DNA from: Mytilus californianus
Taxonomy: Eukaryota > Mollusca > Bivalvia > Mytilida > Mytilidae
NCBI RefSeq assembly: GCF_021869535.1
Contig: NW_026262690.1
Location: forward strand, 14,099,001 to 14,163,000
DNA length: 64,000 bases
Direction of reading: 5' to 3'
Shown here: one piece after another, positions 60,901-64,000 of the stretch
Position numbering within the stretch: the first letter of the stretch is position 1
Layout of the letters: each line of letters opens with the position of its first letter
The notes under the pieces: generated by a model
Seen by the model: only the letters and a program-made list of their open reading frames with translations
Databases searched by the model: none
What the model was told of the DNA's origin: nothing
Position numbers and translations under genes: made by a program

Positions 60901-63044
60901 ATATATTTAGATGAGGGATTTCAACTGCAGTAATCTAACAAAATTCATCGGATTGCACACCAAACACCCGCATATCATGATAATAACAGAATACTGTTCT
61001 AGGGGAGATTTACAGGTACACTATATTTATTATATTTTTATCACTTTGATAAAGTTATTATTTTAGTTCTTTCGGCAATGCATGTGCATGCGGACAATAT
61101 TGATGAGATATACAATGTGGCAATTACAAACCACCAGATAGCCTACACAATGACCAAAAGTAGACGATATAGCTAACACTTTCCGTAAAGCACCATTATA
61201 AAAAGATTCAATAGCACGCACCTTTGATTGTCATCGCTCTGGAAGAAAATGGTTCTCTCTCCACTAAGTCCAATTCAAAATGTATTTTAATTAGAAGTGG
61301 GAGCTATATTGCAATCACCTTTTCTGTCGGTTCGTCCGTCCGTCTGTTCGTTCGTCAAACAAATATTTGCACAATTTTGTAATACACTACCGCACAGAGT
61401 AACTTCATATTTGGTCATCCCAGTCGACATAAATAAGTTCTAACGTGTGATCACTATTCGGATTTTGTCAGATACACACTTCATATTTGGTCATCCCAGT
61501 CGACATAAATAAGTTCTAACGTGTAATCACTATTCGGATTTTGTTAGATACACACTTCATATTTGCCGTTACTTTGATTTTTCCATTTGATTGAACGTAA
61601 ACATTTTTGTCGCACATGTTGCAAATACAAAAATGTACAATTAAACAGAATGACTTGATATTTGATCTGTCCCTTAGAATGTTGAGTTGTAATGTGCACG
61701 CACTATTTGGATCTATGAGACACCTATTACCTGTTCACAGATACATTGCACTACGAGTGGTGGTATGCATAGAACGAAAACTCGAGCATTATTAGTAAAT
61801 AAAAATCCTTTAACTTAAATATTGCGTATCGAATTTAGTTTGCATGACATGTGTTTCTTTACTAATTATCACTAGAAACAAGGGATCAAAACAGTTTTAA
61901 TGTGAATGCAAATATAAATATCAATTTTCAATGGTAACATAATGGGTCTTTTGGAAAAAAAAGTGTCATTTAAAGGGACATTTCTAGAAGACAGAGTTTC
62001 AACTATATTTTGTAAAGTTATATAACAGTAATATAATACAACAGTCACAGTAAGCCAACAGCAGTTTTGACCCACTGAGATCTTAATTACTATGCGCACG
62101 ACACATGCTTCAGGAATCAAATAAAGTACTGGATTTGTGGAGCAACCATTAAAAGACCTTTAGGCATCACGTGTATATGGTATATATGGCTCCAGTAGAT
62201 ACAATGTTAAAGGTTCTGTAGTGCCTAAAATTGTTTTACGTGATATAGGTTTTTCTGGTAAAAAGAAGCTATTGGACTGAGGTTTCCCCGATAATAAAGT
62301 TTGAGTAATCTCTCTTTAACTTGTGAAAAGACAGAGAAGATACTAAGGCGGAAAGCAGACACCATAGTTGATTAAAACAGAAAATTCAATGGCTGAAAAC
62401 GAAAAGAAAAATTCTGTGTCATTTGAGTACAAAAATGAATCGATCAGTAGTTGTACACAATAAGTACCTATTGGACTGTTTGTTAAAATGTCAATCTACC
62501 AAACTCAATAAATAAGTTGTCGATAGAAAAAATCAATGATGAAATCCTCTCGGTGTATTTTCATTGGAATTAGTGTGGTTCATTACAAAGTAAGATTTTT
62601 TTCATTACATAAAATAAGGTATTTGTTTCTACGATCATCATTTCAATTTTTGTAGAAAAAACTCTTTTTAATGAAACCATGTAAACGATCTTTCAATTGA
62701 GTTTGGGGAATAGTCTTGTAAGAGTGGAAACGGACACTGTCATTCAAAAAAGAAATCTAATGCAAAACTGAAAACTGAAACAAGAGCAATACGAACCCTT
62801 TAAAAACAAAACAAGGAACAAATACCAATGCTTCGGAGGGTTAAGCAGTTCATGTTAGGTATGGTTCGTCTTATCTGAAGGCAATATCACCATACATTGG
62901 CCGTTTTTTAAAACACATTATACTTGTTAAACGAAAGGAAGTTGCGTAAATAATTATAAGTATTTCTTACAGACTTTGCTACTGAATGATTCCATTGATC
63001 TGGATAAGGATTTAAAGATGGCATTGATTGTCGATTTGATAGAG
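16563..63044 (+). CDS. Receptor guanylyl cyclase (natriuretic peptide receptor-like), 13 exons, 3' incomplete
   Basis: Thirteen exons with GT/AG borders (listed separately) join in one frame into 604 codons. Residues 1 to about 20 form a signal peptide. Residues about 21-437 are an ANF-receptor type ligand-binding domain, with the motifs [36 protein letters not shown] and [16 protein letters not shown]. Six N-glycosylation sequons are visible (NWT, NTS, NDT, NYT, NAT, NDS), and a cysteine pair lies just outside the membrane ([11 protein letters not shown]). Residues about 439-461 are the membrane helix, and the kinase-homology domain begins near 505 ([18 protein letters not shown]). Known for the family: peptide binding outside the cell activates an intracellular cyclase that makes cGMP. 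The cyclase domain, dimerisation coil and 3' end lie beyond the window. The ligand and exact orthologue cannot be read from sequence. The introns, 0.5-8.7 kb, are rich in repeats. Confidence 0.93.
17850..19195 (+). mobile_element. Retroelement fragment: reverse-transcriptase C-terminal part plus 3' region
   Basis: From 17850 a 159-codon frame runs to the TAG at 18327 with one internal TGA (18147). It opens with [13 protein letters not shown], the Y-I-D-D active-site box. [57 protein letters not shown] and [17 protein letters not shown] follow. There is no ATG because the 5' part is missing. The 3' region to about 19195 ends with a segment repeated at 2455-2595 (antisense) and 29290-29462. I recognise the protein as a common mollusc and cnidarian reverse transcriptase, but cannot place it firmly in a LINE, Penelope or DIRS class. 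It is intronic, sense to the host gene. Confidence 0.75.
19242..19482 (+). repeat. Diverged direct duplication, unit about 146 bp
   Basis: taaatgcaattgtaaaacac ... tatgatagaagttg occurs at 19242-19330 and again at 19388-19482 with scattered differences and poly-T ends. Confidence 0.75.
19483..20689. other. Intron 1 sequence, nothing recognised
   Basis: A+T-rich, no exon signature or repeat family identified. Confidence 0.5.
20690..20935 (-). repeat. Dispersed mussel repeat 'A', antisense partial copy
   Basis: Contains aactagctttcagtaactgc, accactgtaacaggtt and aaccccgccacattct, the reverse complement of the second half of the 14088 copy. Confidence 0.7.
20936..22200. other. Intron 1 sequence, nothing recognised
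   Basis: Only a weak trace of a short mussel repeat (gagcgtttctggtgaaaatt, near 21090). Otherwise featureless. Confidence 0.5.
22205..22482. repeat. Dispersed mussel repeat interrupted by a SINE
   Basis: The outer repeat reads ataccaggcttacaacgctt, agtttcgtctacataagact, catcagtgac and, after the insert, gaagttgaagagcatta. The uninterrupted form is at 37430-37560, giving the pre-insertion sequence. Confidence 0.85.
22283..22422 (-). mobile_element. tRNA-derived SINE (about 140 bp) with target duplication
   Basis: On the minus strand it begins ggggaatcggtggccgagcg followed by gtctaagtag, a tRNA-Leu/Ser-like 5' half with box A. It ends gtggcgttaaacaccaacca plus (atca)n, a tail typical of mollusc SINEs. 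Direct repeats agtgacactc (22273-22282) and agtgacgctc (22423-22432) flank it, and the site without the insert is seen at about 37490. Confidence 0.88.
22483..23100. other. Intron 1 sequence, nothing recognised
   Basis: A+T-rich, no exon signature or repeat identified. Confidence 0.45.
23101..23340 (+). mobile_element. Degenerate reverse-transcriptase fragment
   Basis: Nucleotide and broken-frame similarity to 17930-18130: aaacttgaaattaaggaaag, gatttcagtttcccaatta, gcctgcatatggagtataca and tctcccagtta. Stops in every frame. Confidence 0.65.
23880..24055 (+). repeat. Tail segment of the same retroelement family
   Basis: tctttaggtaccagaatggt, cgcatggcgggtgatgcatg and gcttaccctgtcgacacacc match 3735-3870 and 26700-26770. 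Antisense relatives lie near 50950-51012 and 52245-52320. Confidence 0.7.
24450..24905. repeat. Repeat 'A' in inverted (foldback) arrangement before exon 2
   Basis: 24450-24660 is a sense copy (aagaagatgtggtatgagtg). 24707-24905 is the antisense middle part (ctgtcccaggtatgggggag, aaccccgccacattctgtat). An (at)n run lies between. The right arm ends about 38 bases before the exon 2 acceptor. Confidence 0.8.
24943..25299 (+). CDS. Receptor guanylyl cyclase exon 2 (ligand-binding domain)
   Basis: The acceptor is ttttgttttgaag|GTTG and the donor AGAG|gtaaat. Joined in phase 1 to exon 1 it reads [20 protein letters not shown], followed by [15 protein letters not shown] and [14 protein letters not shown]. 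This is the centre of the periplasmic-binding-protein-like fold of natriuretic peptide receptors. Two sequons (NWT, NTS) are visible. An inverted copy of a mussel repeat ends only about 40 bases before the acceptor. Confidence 0.93.
25590..25890 (+). mobile_element. Very degenerate reverse-transcriptase fragment
   Basis: Faint similarity to the 17850 family: ttatacttgaaataaaggat, gatttcaatttttcaattgt and cttccatttctgtgcagcaa. All frames are broken. Confidence 0.45.
26150..26800 (+). mobile_element. Degenerate reverse-transcriptase fragment and tail, split by a hairpin
   Basis: Words of the 17850 family survive (gtagaacttgaaattaagaa, gatttcaatttttcaattgt, taccatcgtatgccgttaat), followed by the tail at 26640-26800 (gcttgccctgtcgacgcacc). 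The order is the same as in the copy at 3366-3900. A palindrome at 26551-26634 lies between the two parts. Confidence 0.6.
26551..26634. repeat. Near-perfect 84-bp palindrome
   Basis: tctgttgttcaactt...aagtgattaa-type arms: tctgttgttcaact at the left pairs with agttgaacaacaga at the right, and the arms continue with few mismatches to a short AT loop. Confidence 0.88.
27010..27173 (+). CDS. Receptor guanylyl cyclase exon 3, with its 3' end in a tandem array
   Basis: The acceptor is tatttttag|TAATT and the donor GACAAG|gtaggt. It reads [20 protein letters not shown], then [10 protein letters not shown] and [10 protein letters not shown], matching the second lobe of the ANF-receptor fold. It enters in phase 1 and leaves in phase 0. 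The last 43 coding bases plus the donor are unit 0 of a 55-bp array that continues into the intron, so alternative donors exist downstream. Confidence 0.92.
27131..27573 (+). repeat. 55-bp tandem array that starts inside exon 3 and repeats its splice donor
   Basis: Units start at 27131, 27186, 27241, 27296, 27351 and 27406, then less regularly to about 27573. Each has ttagg.gattttggttgga ... ttcgacaag then gtaggtattg-like sequence. Unit 0 spans the last 43 bases of exon 3 and its donor. Unit 2 keeps a perfect gacaag|gtaggt (after 27283), unit 6 keeps acaag|gtacgc (after 27525), and unit 1 has a GC donor. Using the unit-2 donor would add codons ending at an in-frame TAG after 11 residues. Confidence 0.93.
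27574..28670. other. Intron 3 sequence, nothing recognised
   Basis: A+T-rich with poly-A and poly-T runs. No exon or repeat family identified. Confidence 0.5.
28675..29035 (+). repeat. Dispersed mussel repeat 'A', partial copy
   Basis: gtgaaacaattcaaacgaaa, gaaccaacaataaccaatga, gcgccctaccctcttcctaa and ctcgcagtaactgaaagtag match the second part of the 14088 copy. Confidence 0.8.
29290..29462 (+). repeat. Solo 3'-end fragment of the retroelement family
   Basis: ccattttctacattagaaaa, gattttgccatttgataaag and ttttgaattttccttggagt match 19025-19195. Confidence 0.8.
29483..33375 (+). repeat. About 150-bp tandem repeat split by a LINE and by repeat 'A'
   Basis: Units with atactataagcagtagg.ga, tatatttggtgtatggaatg, attgtaaggtgtaaatgt and cattttcatggttc.ttggtc begin at about 29483 and 29632, and after the LINE at about 32896, 33108 and 33240. 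The units are diverged. A short repeat 'A' (33024-33090) interrupts the third. Confidence 0.8.
29760..32868 (+). mobile_element. 5'-truncated, dead LINE (reverse transcriptase and C-terminal domain) with 16-bp target duplication
   Basis: It starts inside ORF2 after the endonuclease. [20 protein letters not shown] and [20 protein letters not shown] come first. The reverse transcriptase follows: [19 protein letters not shown] (30390), [17 protein letters not shown] (30570), [14 protein letters not shown] (30780), [15 protein letters not shown] (30950), [14 protein letters not shown] (31085). The C-terminal part has [20 protein letters not shown] and [15 protein letters not shown], a C-x2-C...H-H zinc-binding motif of L1-like elements. 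A TGA at 30681 replaces the usual glycine codon, and several frameshifts follow. It ends in an A-rich tail. Flanks 29744-29759 and 32869-32884 differ by one base (aagtKttttgtgtttt). It is intronic, sense to the host. Confidence 0.9.
33596..33786 (+). mobile_element. Internal LINE fragment, near-identical to 30970-31160
   Basis: 191 bases spanning the end of the RT finger/palm region and the A-D-D box (ctgctctactttttgtcata ... agctgatgacacaacttta) match the LINE 2.6 kb upstream with about three differences. Neither a LINE 5' nor 3' end is attached. Confidence 0.92.
33787..34714. other. Intron 3 sequence, nothing recognised
   Basis: A+T-rich, no exon signature. A poly-C run of 8 at 34351. Confidence 0.5.
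34715..34965 (-). repeat. Dispersed mussel repeat 'A', antisense diverged copy
   Basis: agctttcagtaacaacgaat, gtgcttgttccaagtcagga and gcctgtaattaagtggtgta match the reverse complement of the family. Confidence 0.6.
35071..35541 (+). repeat. 47-bp satellite, 10 copies
   Basis: Unit gtatcgccatgtgtgtgatg, then caatatagtaaccgtttacc and cagttat, repeating exactly every 47 bases from 35071. Variants involve few positions (c/t at gatg/gata, cc/ct/tt before agtta). It lies 350 bases before exon 4. Confidence 0.97.
35893..36018 (+). CDS. Receptor guanylyl cyclase exon 4
   Basis: The acceptor is tttttctccctag|TTAGC and the donor TTTAAG|gttgta, with 42 codons and phase 0 at both ends. It reads [20 protein letters not shown] followed by FVEFEKDV and HYNYTFK. 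This corresponds to the helix and linker after the W-K-R-x-D loop in natriuretic receptors. It contains one sequon (NYT). Confidence 0.88.
36019..37065. other. Intron 4 sequence, nothing recognised
   Basis: A+T-rich, no exon signature or repeat family identified. Confidence 0.5.
37071..37570. repeat. Long copy of a dispersed mussel repeat
   Basis: Contains cctataccgctattcgaaat, caaatccgggttacaaacta, agacgcgcgtttcgtctaca, taagacccatcagtgacgct and aagttgaagagcattgagga. Partial relatives are at 13070-13330 and 22205-22482. No credible coding frame. Confidence 0.85.
37585..40862. repeat. 3.3-kb structure with about 320-bp imperfect inverted arms
   Basis: The left arm 37585 to about 37915 pairs with the right arm about 40546 to 40862. 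Shared blocks include tttctatcgatt.aatgatgt, atgaaatgtttta.tatgtat, gctgcttta, aagtaccaaacaa, tttcgaggtcgatcgtcttc and aggatatgacagtat. The 2.6-kb interior has no credible coding frame but includes a repeat 'A' copy (39718-39985). It could be a non-autonomous DNA transposon or two inverted repeat copies. No target duplication was identified. Confidence 0.82.
39718..39985 (+). repeat. Dispersed mussel repeat 'A' copy
   Basis: aaggagatgcatgttgtatg, cgtacggccttcaataatga, cgtatagtcggctttaaaag and aacgagaaaactaacggcct type words, closely matching the antisense copy at 63230-63625. Confidence 0.85.
41094..41250 (+). repeat. Dispersed mussel repeat 'A', degraded copy
   Basis: aaggagatgttgtatgattt, gacactgtacgactttcaac and tgtatagctgttagctttaa. 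Confidence 0.65.
41625..41760 (+). CDS. Receptor guanylyl cyclase exon 5
   Basis: The acceptor is gaattcag|GTGAAC and the donor TTTGGAG|gtatac. It enters in phase 0 and leaves in phase 1. It reads [20 protein letters not shown], then [20 protein letters not shown]. This matches the helix of the membrane-proximal lobe, where the family has a Y-D/E-x-hydrophobic pattern and a G-x-x-x-x-D-G loop. Confidence 0.9.
42049..42067 (+). repeat. (ATG)n microsatellite
   Basis: About six tandem atg/gat triplets in intron 5. Confidence 0.85.
42244..42335 (+). CDS. Receptor guanylyl cyclase exon 6
   Basis: The acceptor is gattttag|GGTTGG and the donor TATAAG|gtctgt. It enters in phase 1 and leaves in phase 0. 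[20 protein letters not shown] is the signature strand-loop of the ANF-receptor fold (consensus I-D-x-N-G-D-R-x-x-D-F/Y), which fixes the gene family. Confidence 0.94.
42783..42800 (+). repeat. Left member of an inverted pair flanking the broken intron-6 gene
   Basis: atagtctagtctgtctac is an exact 18-base match to the reverse complement of 49110-49127. Looser similarity extends about 60 bases outward (aaattcagta... on both sides) and about 20 inward (aaacaaatt). It may be a terminal inverted repeat of an element carrying 44278-48624. The outer part also resembles a dispersed repeat near 13640. Confidence 0.45.
42841..44264. other. Region upstream of the broken intron-6 gene, possible 5' non-coding exon
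   Basis: No coding sequence seen. A consensus donor (ATGCTG|gtaagt at 43086) and an acceptor just before the ATG (ttcttactcttttcag, ending 44264) could splice a short leader onto 44265. Another acceptor/donor pair lies at about 43541-43642. This is inference from splice words only. Confidence 0.3.
44278..48624 (+). pseudogene. Broken intronless gene of an uncharacterised invertebrate family: C2HC-like N-terminus, FEN1-like core, CXC C-terminus
   Basis: About 1450 codons read almost continuously. The frame shifts near 45050, two in-frame TAA stops follow (46301, 46358), the frame shifts back near 47695, and a last in-frame TAA is at 48349. The N-terminus has two C-x2-C...H-x2-C sets (C4, C7, H47, C50; C92, C95, H154, C157). 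The middle (about 45090-47550) is alpha-rich and of unknown fold, with [28 protein letters not shown] and [11 protein letters not shown]. Near the C-terminus, VVFDGY, AEDDAD (47773), EDTDLLIL (47851) and SGCDTT (48028) follow the order of acidic residues in FEN1/XPG nucleases. The end has a CXC-like cluster ([19 protein letters not shown]). I recall this protein as a multicopy family in molluscs and cnidarians; its function is unknown to me. It lies in intron 6 of the cyclase gene, same strand. The few, simple breaks suggest recent loss or possibly assembly errors. Confidence 0.8.
48927..48950 (+). repeat. Poly-G tract of about 24 bases
   Basis: A run of T followed by an uninterrupted run of about 24 G, 300 bases after the broken intron-6 gene. 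Its length in the assembly is unreliable. Such a run could form a G-quadruplex in RNA or DNA. Confidence 0.85.
49110..49127 (-). repeat. Right member of an inverted pair flanking the broken intron-6 gene
   Basis: Exact reverse complement of 42783-42800, with diverged similarity continuing to about 49200. That flank matches 13638-13680 (tcagacaa..ttcagtatgatgttgat) better than it matches the left partner, so a dispersed repeat is a fair alternative to a true terminal repeat. Confidence 0.45.
49616..49757 (+). CDS. Receptor guanylyl cyclase exon 7 (end of ectodomain)
   Basis: The acceptor is gacatattag|GTTGTG and the donor AAATCCG|gttagt. It reads [20 protein letters not shown], then [20 protein letters not shown] and NPSCKKS. 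The W-P and P-x-x-x-P-x-C-G motif, followed by a second cysteine shortly before the membrane, is typical of this family. It is separated from exon 6 by 7.3 kb that holds the unusual broken gene at 44278-48624. Confidence 0.92.
50383..50464 (+). CDS. Receptor guanylyl cyclase exon 8 (transmembrane helix)
   Basis: The acceptor is catattttttag|AATTAC and the donor TTGCG|gtgagt. It reads [20 protein letters not shown] followed by LALIIILR, a single hydrophobic helix ending in basic residues on the cytoplasmic side (R, then KH from exon 9). It enters in phase 1 and leaves in phase 2. Confidence 0.92.
51022..51120 (+). repeat. Dispersed mussel repeat 'A', short copy
   Basis: aagagatgtggtatgattgc, tacttagacaactctccacc and catcgtacggccttcaactc. 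Confidence 0.8.
51121..51900. other. Intron 8 sequence, nothing recognised
   Basis: A+T-rich, no exon signature. Confidence 0.45.
51901..52420 (-). repeat. Diverged antisense repeat 'A' mixed with a retroelement tail fragment
   Basis: ttctgtcagtaactccaagg and atgccccaagccgggcacct with gtttgtcgttgattact belong to repeat 'A'. tatcctgctatgcatgcatc and acccagtcgaac (52255-52285) match the retroelement tail in antisense. Confidence 0.5.
52873..53102 (+). repeat. Fragment of the 539-bp repeat family
   Basis: acaagtctaaatagaaaaca, acgttcaaacctatggttgc and gaggggtctaaatacagcac match 11130-11355 with few differences, ending abruptly at attggcgat. Confidence 0.92.
53414..54031 (-). mobile_element. 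Penelope-like retroelement fragment (GIY-YIG endonuclease) between 119-bp inverted repeats
   Basis: On the minus strand, one frame reads [20 protein letters not shown] then TFTCHSTGF, the C-x2-C-G-x3-C-x2-C linker typical of Penelope-like elements. After a frame change it reads [20 protein letters not shown] then [13 protein letters not shown], a GIY-YIG nuclease with Y-x10-11-Y-V-G-x-T and the conserved R-x3-H. The reverse transcriptase is absent. The arms 53414-53532 and 53913-54031 are inverted repeats with a handful of mismatches; the left arm overlaps the end of the GIY-YIG frame. It is in intron 8, antisense to the host gene. It is dead. Confidence 0.88.
54060..54580 (+). repeat. Diverged direct repeat, unit about 415 bp
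   Basis: acaaaaagtcaaaaataaac, aattaataatgcatggactc and gataatatgtgtgaacat at 54096-54155 recur at 54498-54556 with substitutions. Confidence 0.7.
54406..55099. mobile_element. MITE-like element with TTAA target duplications (piggyBac-type)
   Basis: TTAA (54406-54409) is followed by AGGGGCATTAG, and the other end is CTAATGCCCCT then TTAA (55096-55099). The 686-bp interior has no coding frame but has a perfect 28-bp palindrome at 54914-54941 (gaattattcacttg/caagtgaataattc). TTAA target duplication is the hallmark of piggyBac-type transposons. Confidence 0.82.
55651..55735. repeat. Two adjacent short hairpins
   Basis: ttatcaaggaattgta and tacaattccttgataa form the first (55651-55690). gtggct.ca and t..agccac (55693-55720) form a second directly after it. 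Confidence 0.8.
55736..56594. other. Intron 8 sequence, nothing recognised
   Basis: A+T-rich, no exon signature before the exon 9 acceptor. Confidence 0.45.
56595..56703 (+). CDS. Receptor guanylyl cyclase exon 9 (juxtamembrane)
   Basis: The acceptor is ttcttcacag|AAAACA and the donor TCAGGG|gtttgt. It reads [20 protein letters not shown] and then [10 protein letters not shown]. The W-W-K-I-D-x-E-x-L stretch is the juxtamembrane W-R-I-x-W-x-D/E-L motif that starts the cytoplasmic part in natriuretic receptors. It leaves in phase 0. Confidence 0.88.
56704..57517. other. Intron 9, nothing recognised
   Basis: A+T-rich with no repeat family identified. Confidence 0.5.
57518..57577 (+). CDS. Receptor guanylyl cyclase exon 10
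   Basis: The acceptor is tatctttaaag|TCGGTA and the donor TATAAG|gtaata, giving twenty codons, phase 0 at both ends. It reads [20 protein letters not shown]. It links the juxtamembrane region to the first strand of the kinase-homology domain. It was chosen for splice signals, phase, and its fit before [14 protein letters not shown] of exon 11. It is short and weakly conserved, so it is less certain than its neighbours. Confidence 0.75.
58289..58680. mobile_element. MITE with TTA target duplications (PIF/Harbinger-like)
   Basis: tta (58289-58291) precedes ggatgtagtcaggt, and the right end is acctgactacatcc followed by tta (58678-58680). The element is 386 bp, non-coding. A 3-bp T-W-A target duplication with ends starting GG is typical of PIF/Harbinger elements. 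Confidence 0.78.
58925..59823. mobile_element. 885-bp non-autonomous DNA element, 67-bp terminal inverted repeats, 7-bp target duplication
   Basis: Terminal repeats 58932-58999 and 59750-59816 (caccRtgtagaaYgccRcat ... ggctatgtttgacacg) agree at all but a few positions. ataacaa flanks both sides (58925-58931, 59817-59823). Inside, 59008-59149 is a second inverted repeat (ttatacgtttaaagcat / atgtgctttaaacgtataa). No transposase frame. Its superfamily is uncertain; a hAT relative is possible, although hAT usually gives 8 bp. Confidence 0.85.
60042..60119 (+). CDS. Receptor guanylyl cyclase exon 11 (kinase-homology domain)
   Basis: The acceptor is ttctcttgcag|GGAAAC and the donor ATTGAG|gtaaca. 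It reads [20 protein letters not shown] then ILEMIE, 26 codons, phase 0. The lysine in LEVKRL sits where kinases have the VAIK lysine. A glycine-rich loop is not evident before it, as expected for the catalytically impaired kinase-homology domain of this family. Confidence 0.9.
60167..60284 (+). repeat. 59-bp tandem duplication
   Basis: ataacatctttc.att.acta, then ggt..gt.tataaggatg and atcaagggtatcgg at 60167 and again at 60226. Confidence 0.85.
60478..60582 (+). repeat. 34-bp tandem repeat, 3 copies
   Basis: acacatgagttttgaatgta, then cacttggtatcttc starting at 60481, 60515 and 60549. Confidence 0.92.
60911..61015 (+). CDS. Receptor guanylyl cyclase exon 12 (kinase-homology domain)
   Basis: The acceptor is atatatttag|ATGAGG and the donor TTACAG|gtacac, 35 codons, phase 0. 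It reads [20 protein letters not shown], then [17 protein letters not shown]-x-N-L-x-x-F-I-G and T-E-Y-C-x-R-G-x-L-Q are the strand 4, strand 5 and hinge motifs of receptor guanylyl cyclases. Confidence 0.94.
61402..61570 (+). repeat. 76-bp tandem repeat, 2.1 copies
   Basis: acttcatatttggtcatccc, then agtcgacataaataagttct and aacgtgt.atcactattcgg starting at 61402 and 61478, with a partial third at 61554. Confidence 0.92.
61571..62972. other. Intron 12 sequence, nothing recognised
   Basis: A+T-rich, no exon signature or known repeat seen before exon 13. Confidence 0.45.
62973..63044 (+). CDS. Receptor guanylyl cyclase exon 13 (last in window)
   Basis: The acceptor is tatttcttacag|ACTTTG and the donor ATAGAG|gtaact, 24 codons, phase 0. 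It reads [20 protein letters not shown] then DLIE, the helix D/E region (family pattern L-x-N-D-x-I-x-L-D). The next exon should begin near the G-M-x-x-L-H helix. I found none before the window ends. Confidence 0.9.
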
Positions 63045-63229
63045 GTAACTAACGAACTGAAGAATTATCAAGCGTATAATGATTTTTTTTTTGGTAAATT
63101 GTAGACTAGGTGCTATGTGAGTTTGCTTCGAAAAGAAACAAAAGTTATCATTTTCTGAAGAAGACCACGCCCGGTCTGTGTTTTTGTTAGATGTTTTTCT
63201 GCTTTGTATCGATCTGATGATTTAAGCCC

Positions 63230-63625
63230 TTTTCAACTAATTTTTATAGTTTGTTCTTATGTTGTGTTGTAACACTACTGTCCCAGGTTGGGGAGGGTTT
63301 AGCGCTCAGAAACATGTTTGACCCCGCCACATTCTTTATGTGCCTGTCCCATTGTCAGGAACCTGTAGTTCAGTTGTTGTCGTTGGTTCATGTATGTCAT
63401 ATTTGTTTTTCGTAAATTGTTTTGTTTCGAAATAGGCAGATAGTTTTCTCAATCGAATTATTTCATATTTTTCATGTCGGGGCCTTTTAAAGCCGACTAT
63501 ACGGTATGGATTTTTCAAATTGTTGAAGGCATACGGCTGCCAATAATTGCTTACTTCCACTTCATTTGAACTTTGATGGATAGTTGTCTCATTGGCAATC
63601 ATATTACATCTCCTTGTTTTTAAAT
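63230..63625 (-). repeat. Dispersed mussel repeat 'A', full antisense copy
   Basis: ctgtcccaggttggggaggg, aaccccgccacattc-type words, gccgactatacggtatggat, ttgaaggcatacggctgcc and ttgtctcattggcaatcata. The reverse complement matches 39718-39985 and the first 300 bases of 14088-14630. Confidence 0.88.
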
Positions 63626-64000
63626 TACGGAAAACTAACTCATTTATCCATTTTAGATTATGACGATTGACAGAACAAAATCAATTTTGAAAGTTTTGTC
63701 AAAAACAAAGTTCAGTTTCTCGCGTTTGCGTTCAGGAATGCTACGGCATGATTTCTCTCTTGACCGTTGAAGCAAAGTAATTCTGTTTTTTAAAGTAATA
63801 ATATAAAAACAAATGTAAGTCACGAGTGCCAAGGCAACTAACAATCAAAATCCGAACTAGTTTAAAGAAGGAATATGTACAAGAAATAACAAGATATATG
63901 AAATGCAAGAATTGAAAAAGAACTCGCGTGTCAAACTGAAATTTAATGATCATTTAAAACAAATTGGTCTATATATACTGACAAAATAGTCTAAAATATT
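63626..64000. other. Intron 13 sequence, nothing recognised
   Basis: No acceptor plus in-frame cyclase exon found up to the window end. Confidence 0.5.

Noticed and set aside
63730-63780. A fourteenth cyclase exon after gcgttcag at 63736
   Set aside because: The frame does not give the expected G-M-x-x-L-H motif and no suitable donor follows. It reads into a stop.

Overview
The window looks like nuclear DNA of a bivalve mollusc, most likely a marine mussel of the Mytilus type. It is A+T-rich, its genes are broken into small exons with GT/AG borders, and it is crowded with short dispersed repeats that I recognise from mussel genomes. There are no operons, ribosome binding sites or bacterial-style gene packing. 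Most short open frames are chance frames inside repeats.

One host gene dominates. Thirteen exons on the + strand (16563-63044) join in frame into 604 codons of a receptor guanylyl cyclase of the natriuretic-peptide-receptor type: signal peptide, ANF-type ligand-binding ectodomain, one membrane helix, and the first part of the kinase-homology domain. The gene runs off the right edge, so the cyclase domain is not in the window. Every exon phase fits the next. The 3' end and splice donor of exon 3 are the first unit of a 55-bp tandem array that carries further donor-like sites.

Left part (1-16562): a 2.6-kb block with foldback hairpins is present twice, 4650 bp apart and almost identical. A broken minus-strand LINE follows (ORF1 near 12.3-12.7 kb, ORF2 from 11058 to about 8640), with a 539-bp tandem repeat lodged between its ORFs. 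A possible small minus-strand exon lies at 8373-8438.

The introns are full of mobile DNA. Intron 1 has a reverse-transcriptase fragment with its 3' region and a tRNA-derived SINE nested in another repeat with a target duplication. Intron 3 has a 5'-truncated LINE with a 16-bp target duplication and a 47-bp satellite. Intron 4 has a 3.3-kb structure with about 320-bp inverted arms. Intron 8 has a Penelope-like GIY-YIG fragment between 119-bp inverted repeats, and a TTAA-flanked MITE. Intron 10 has a TTA-flanked MITE and an 885-bp element with 67-bp inverted ends.

Intron 6 holds the most unusual item: an intronless, freshly broken gene of about 1450 codons (44278-48624). It has paired C2HC-like motifs at the N-terminus, a long region of unknown fold, an acidic-residue pattern like FEN1/XPG nucleases, and a CXC-type cysteine cluster at the C-terminus. 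I recognise it as one of a large, uncharacterised invertebrate family that I cannot tie to a known transposon class. Diverged inverted repeats lie on both sides of it.
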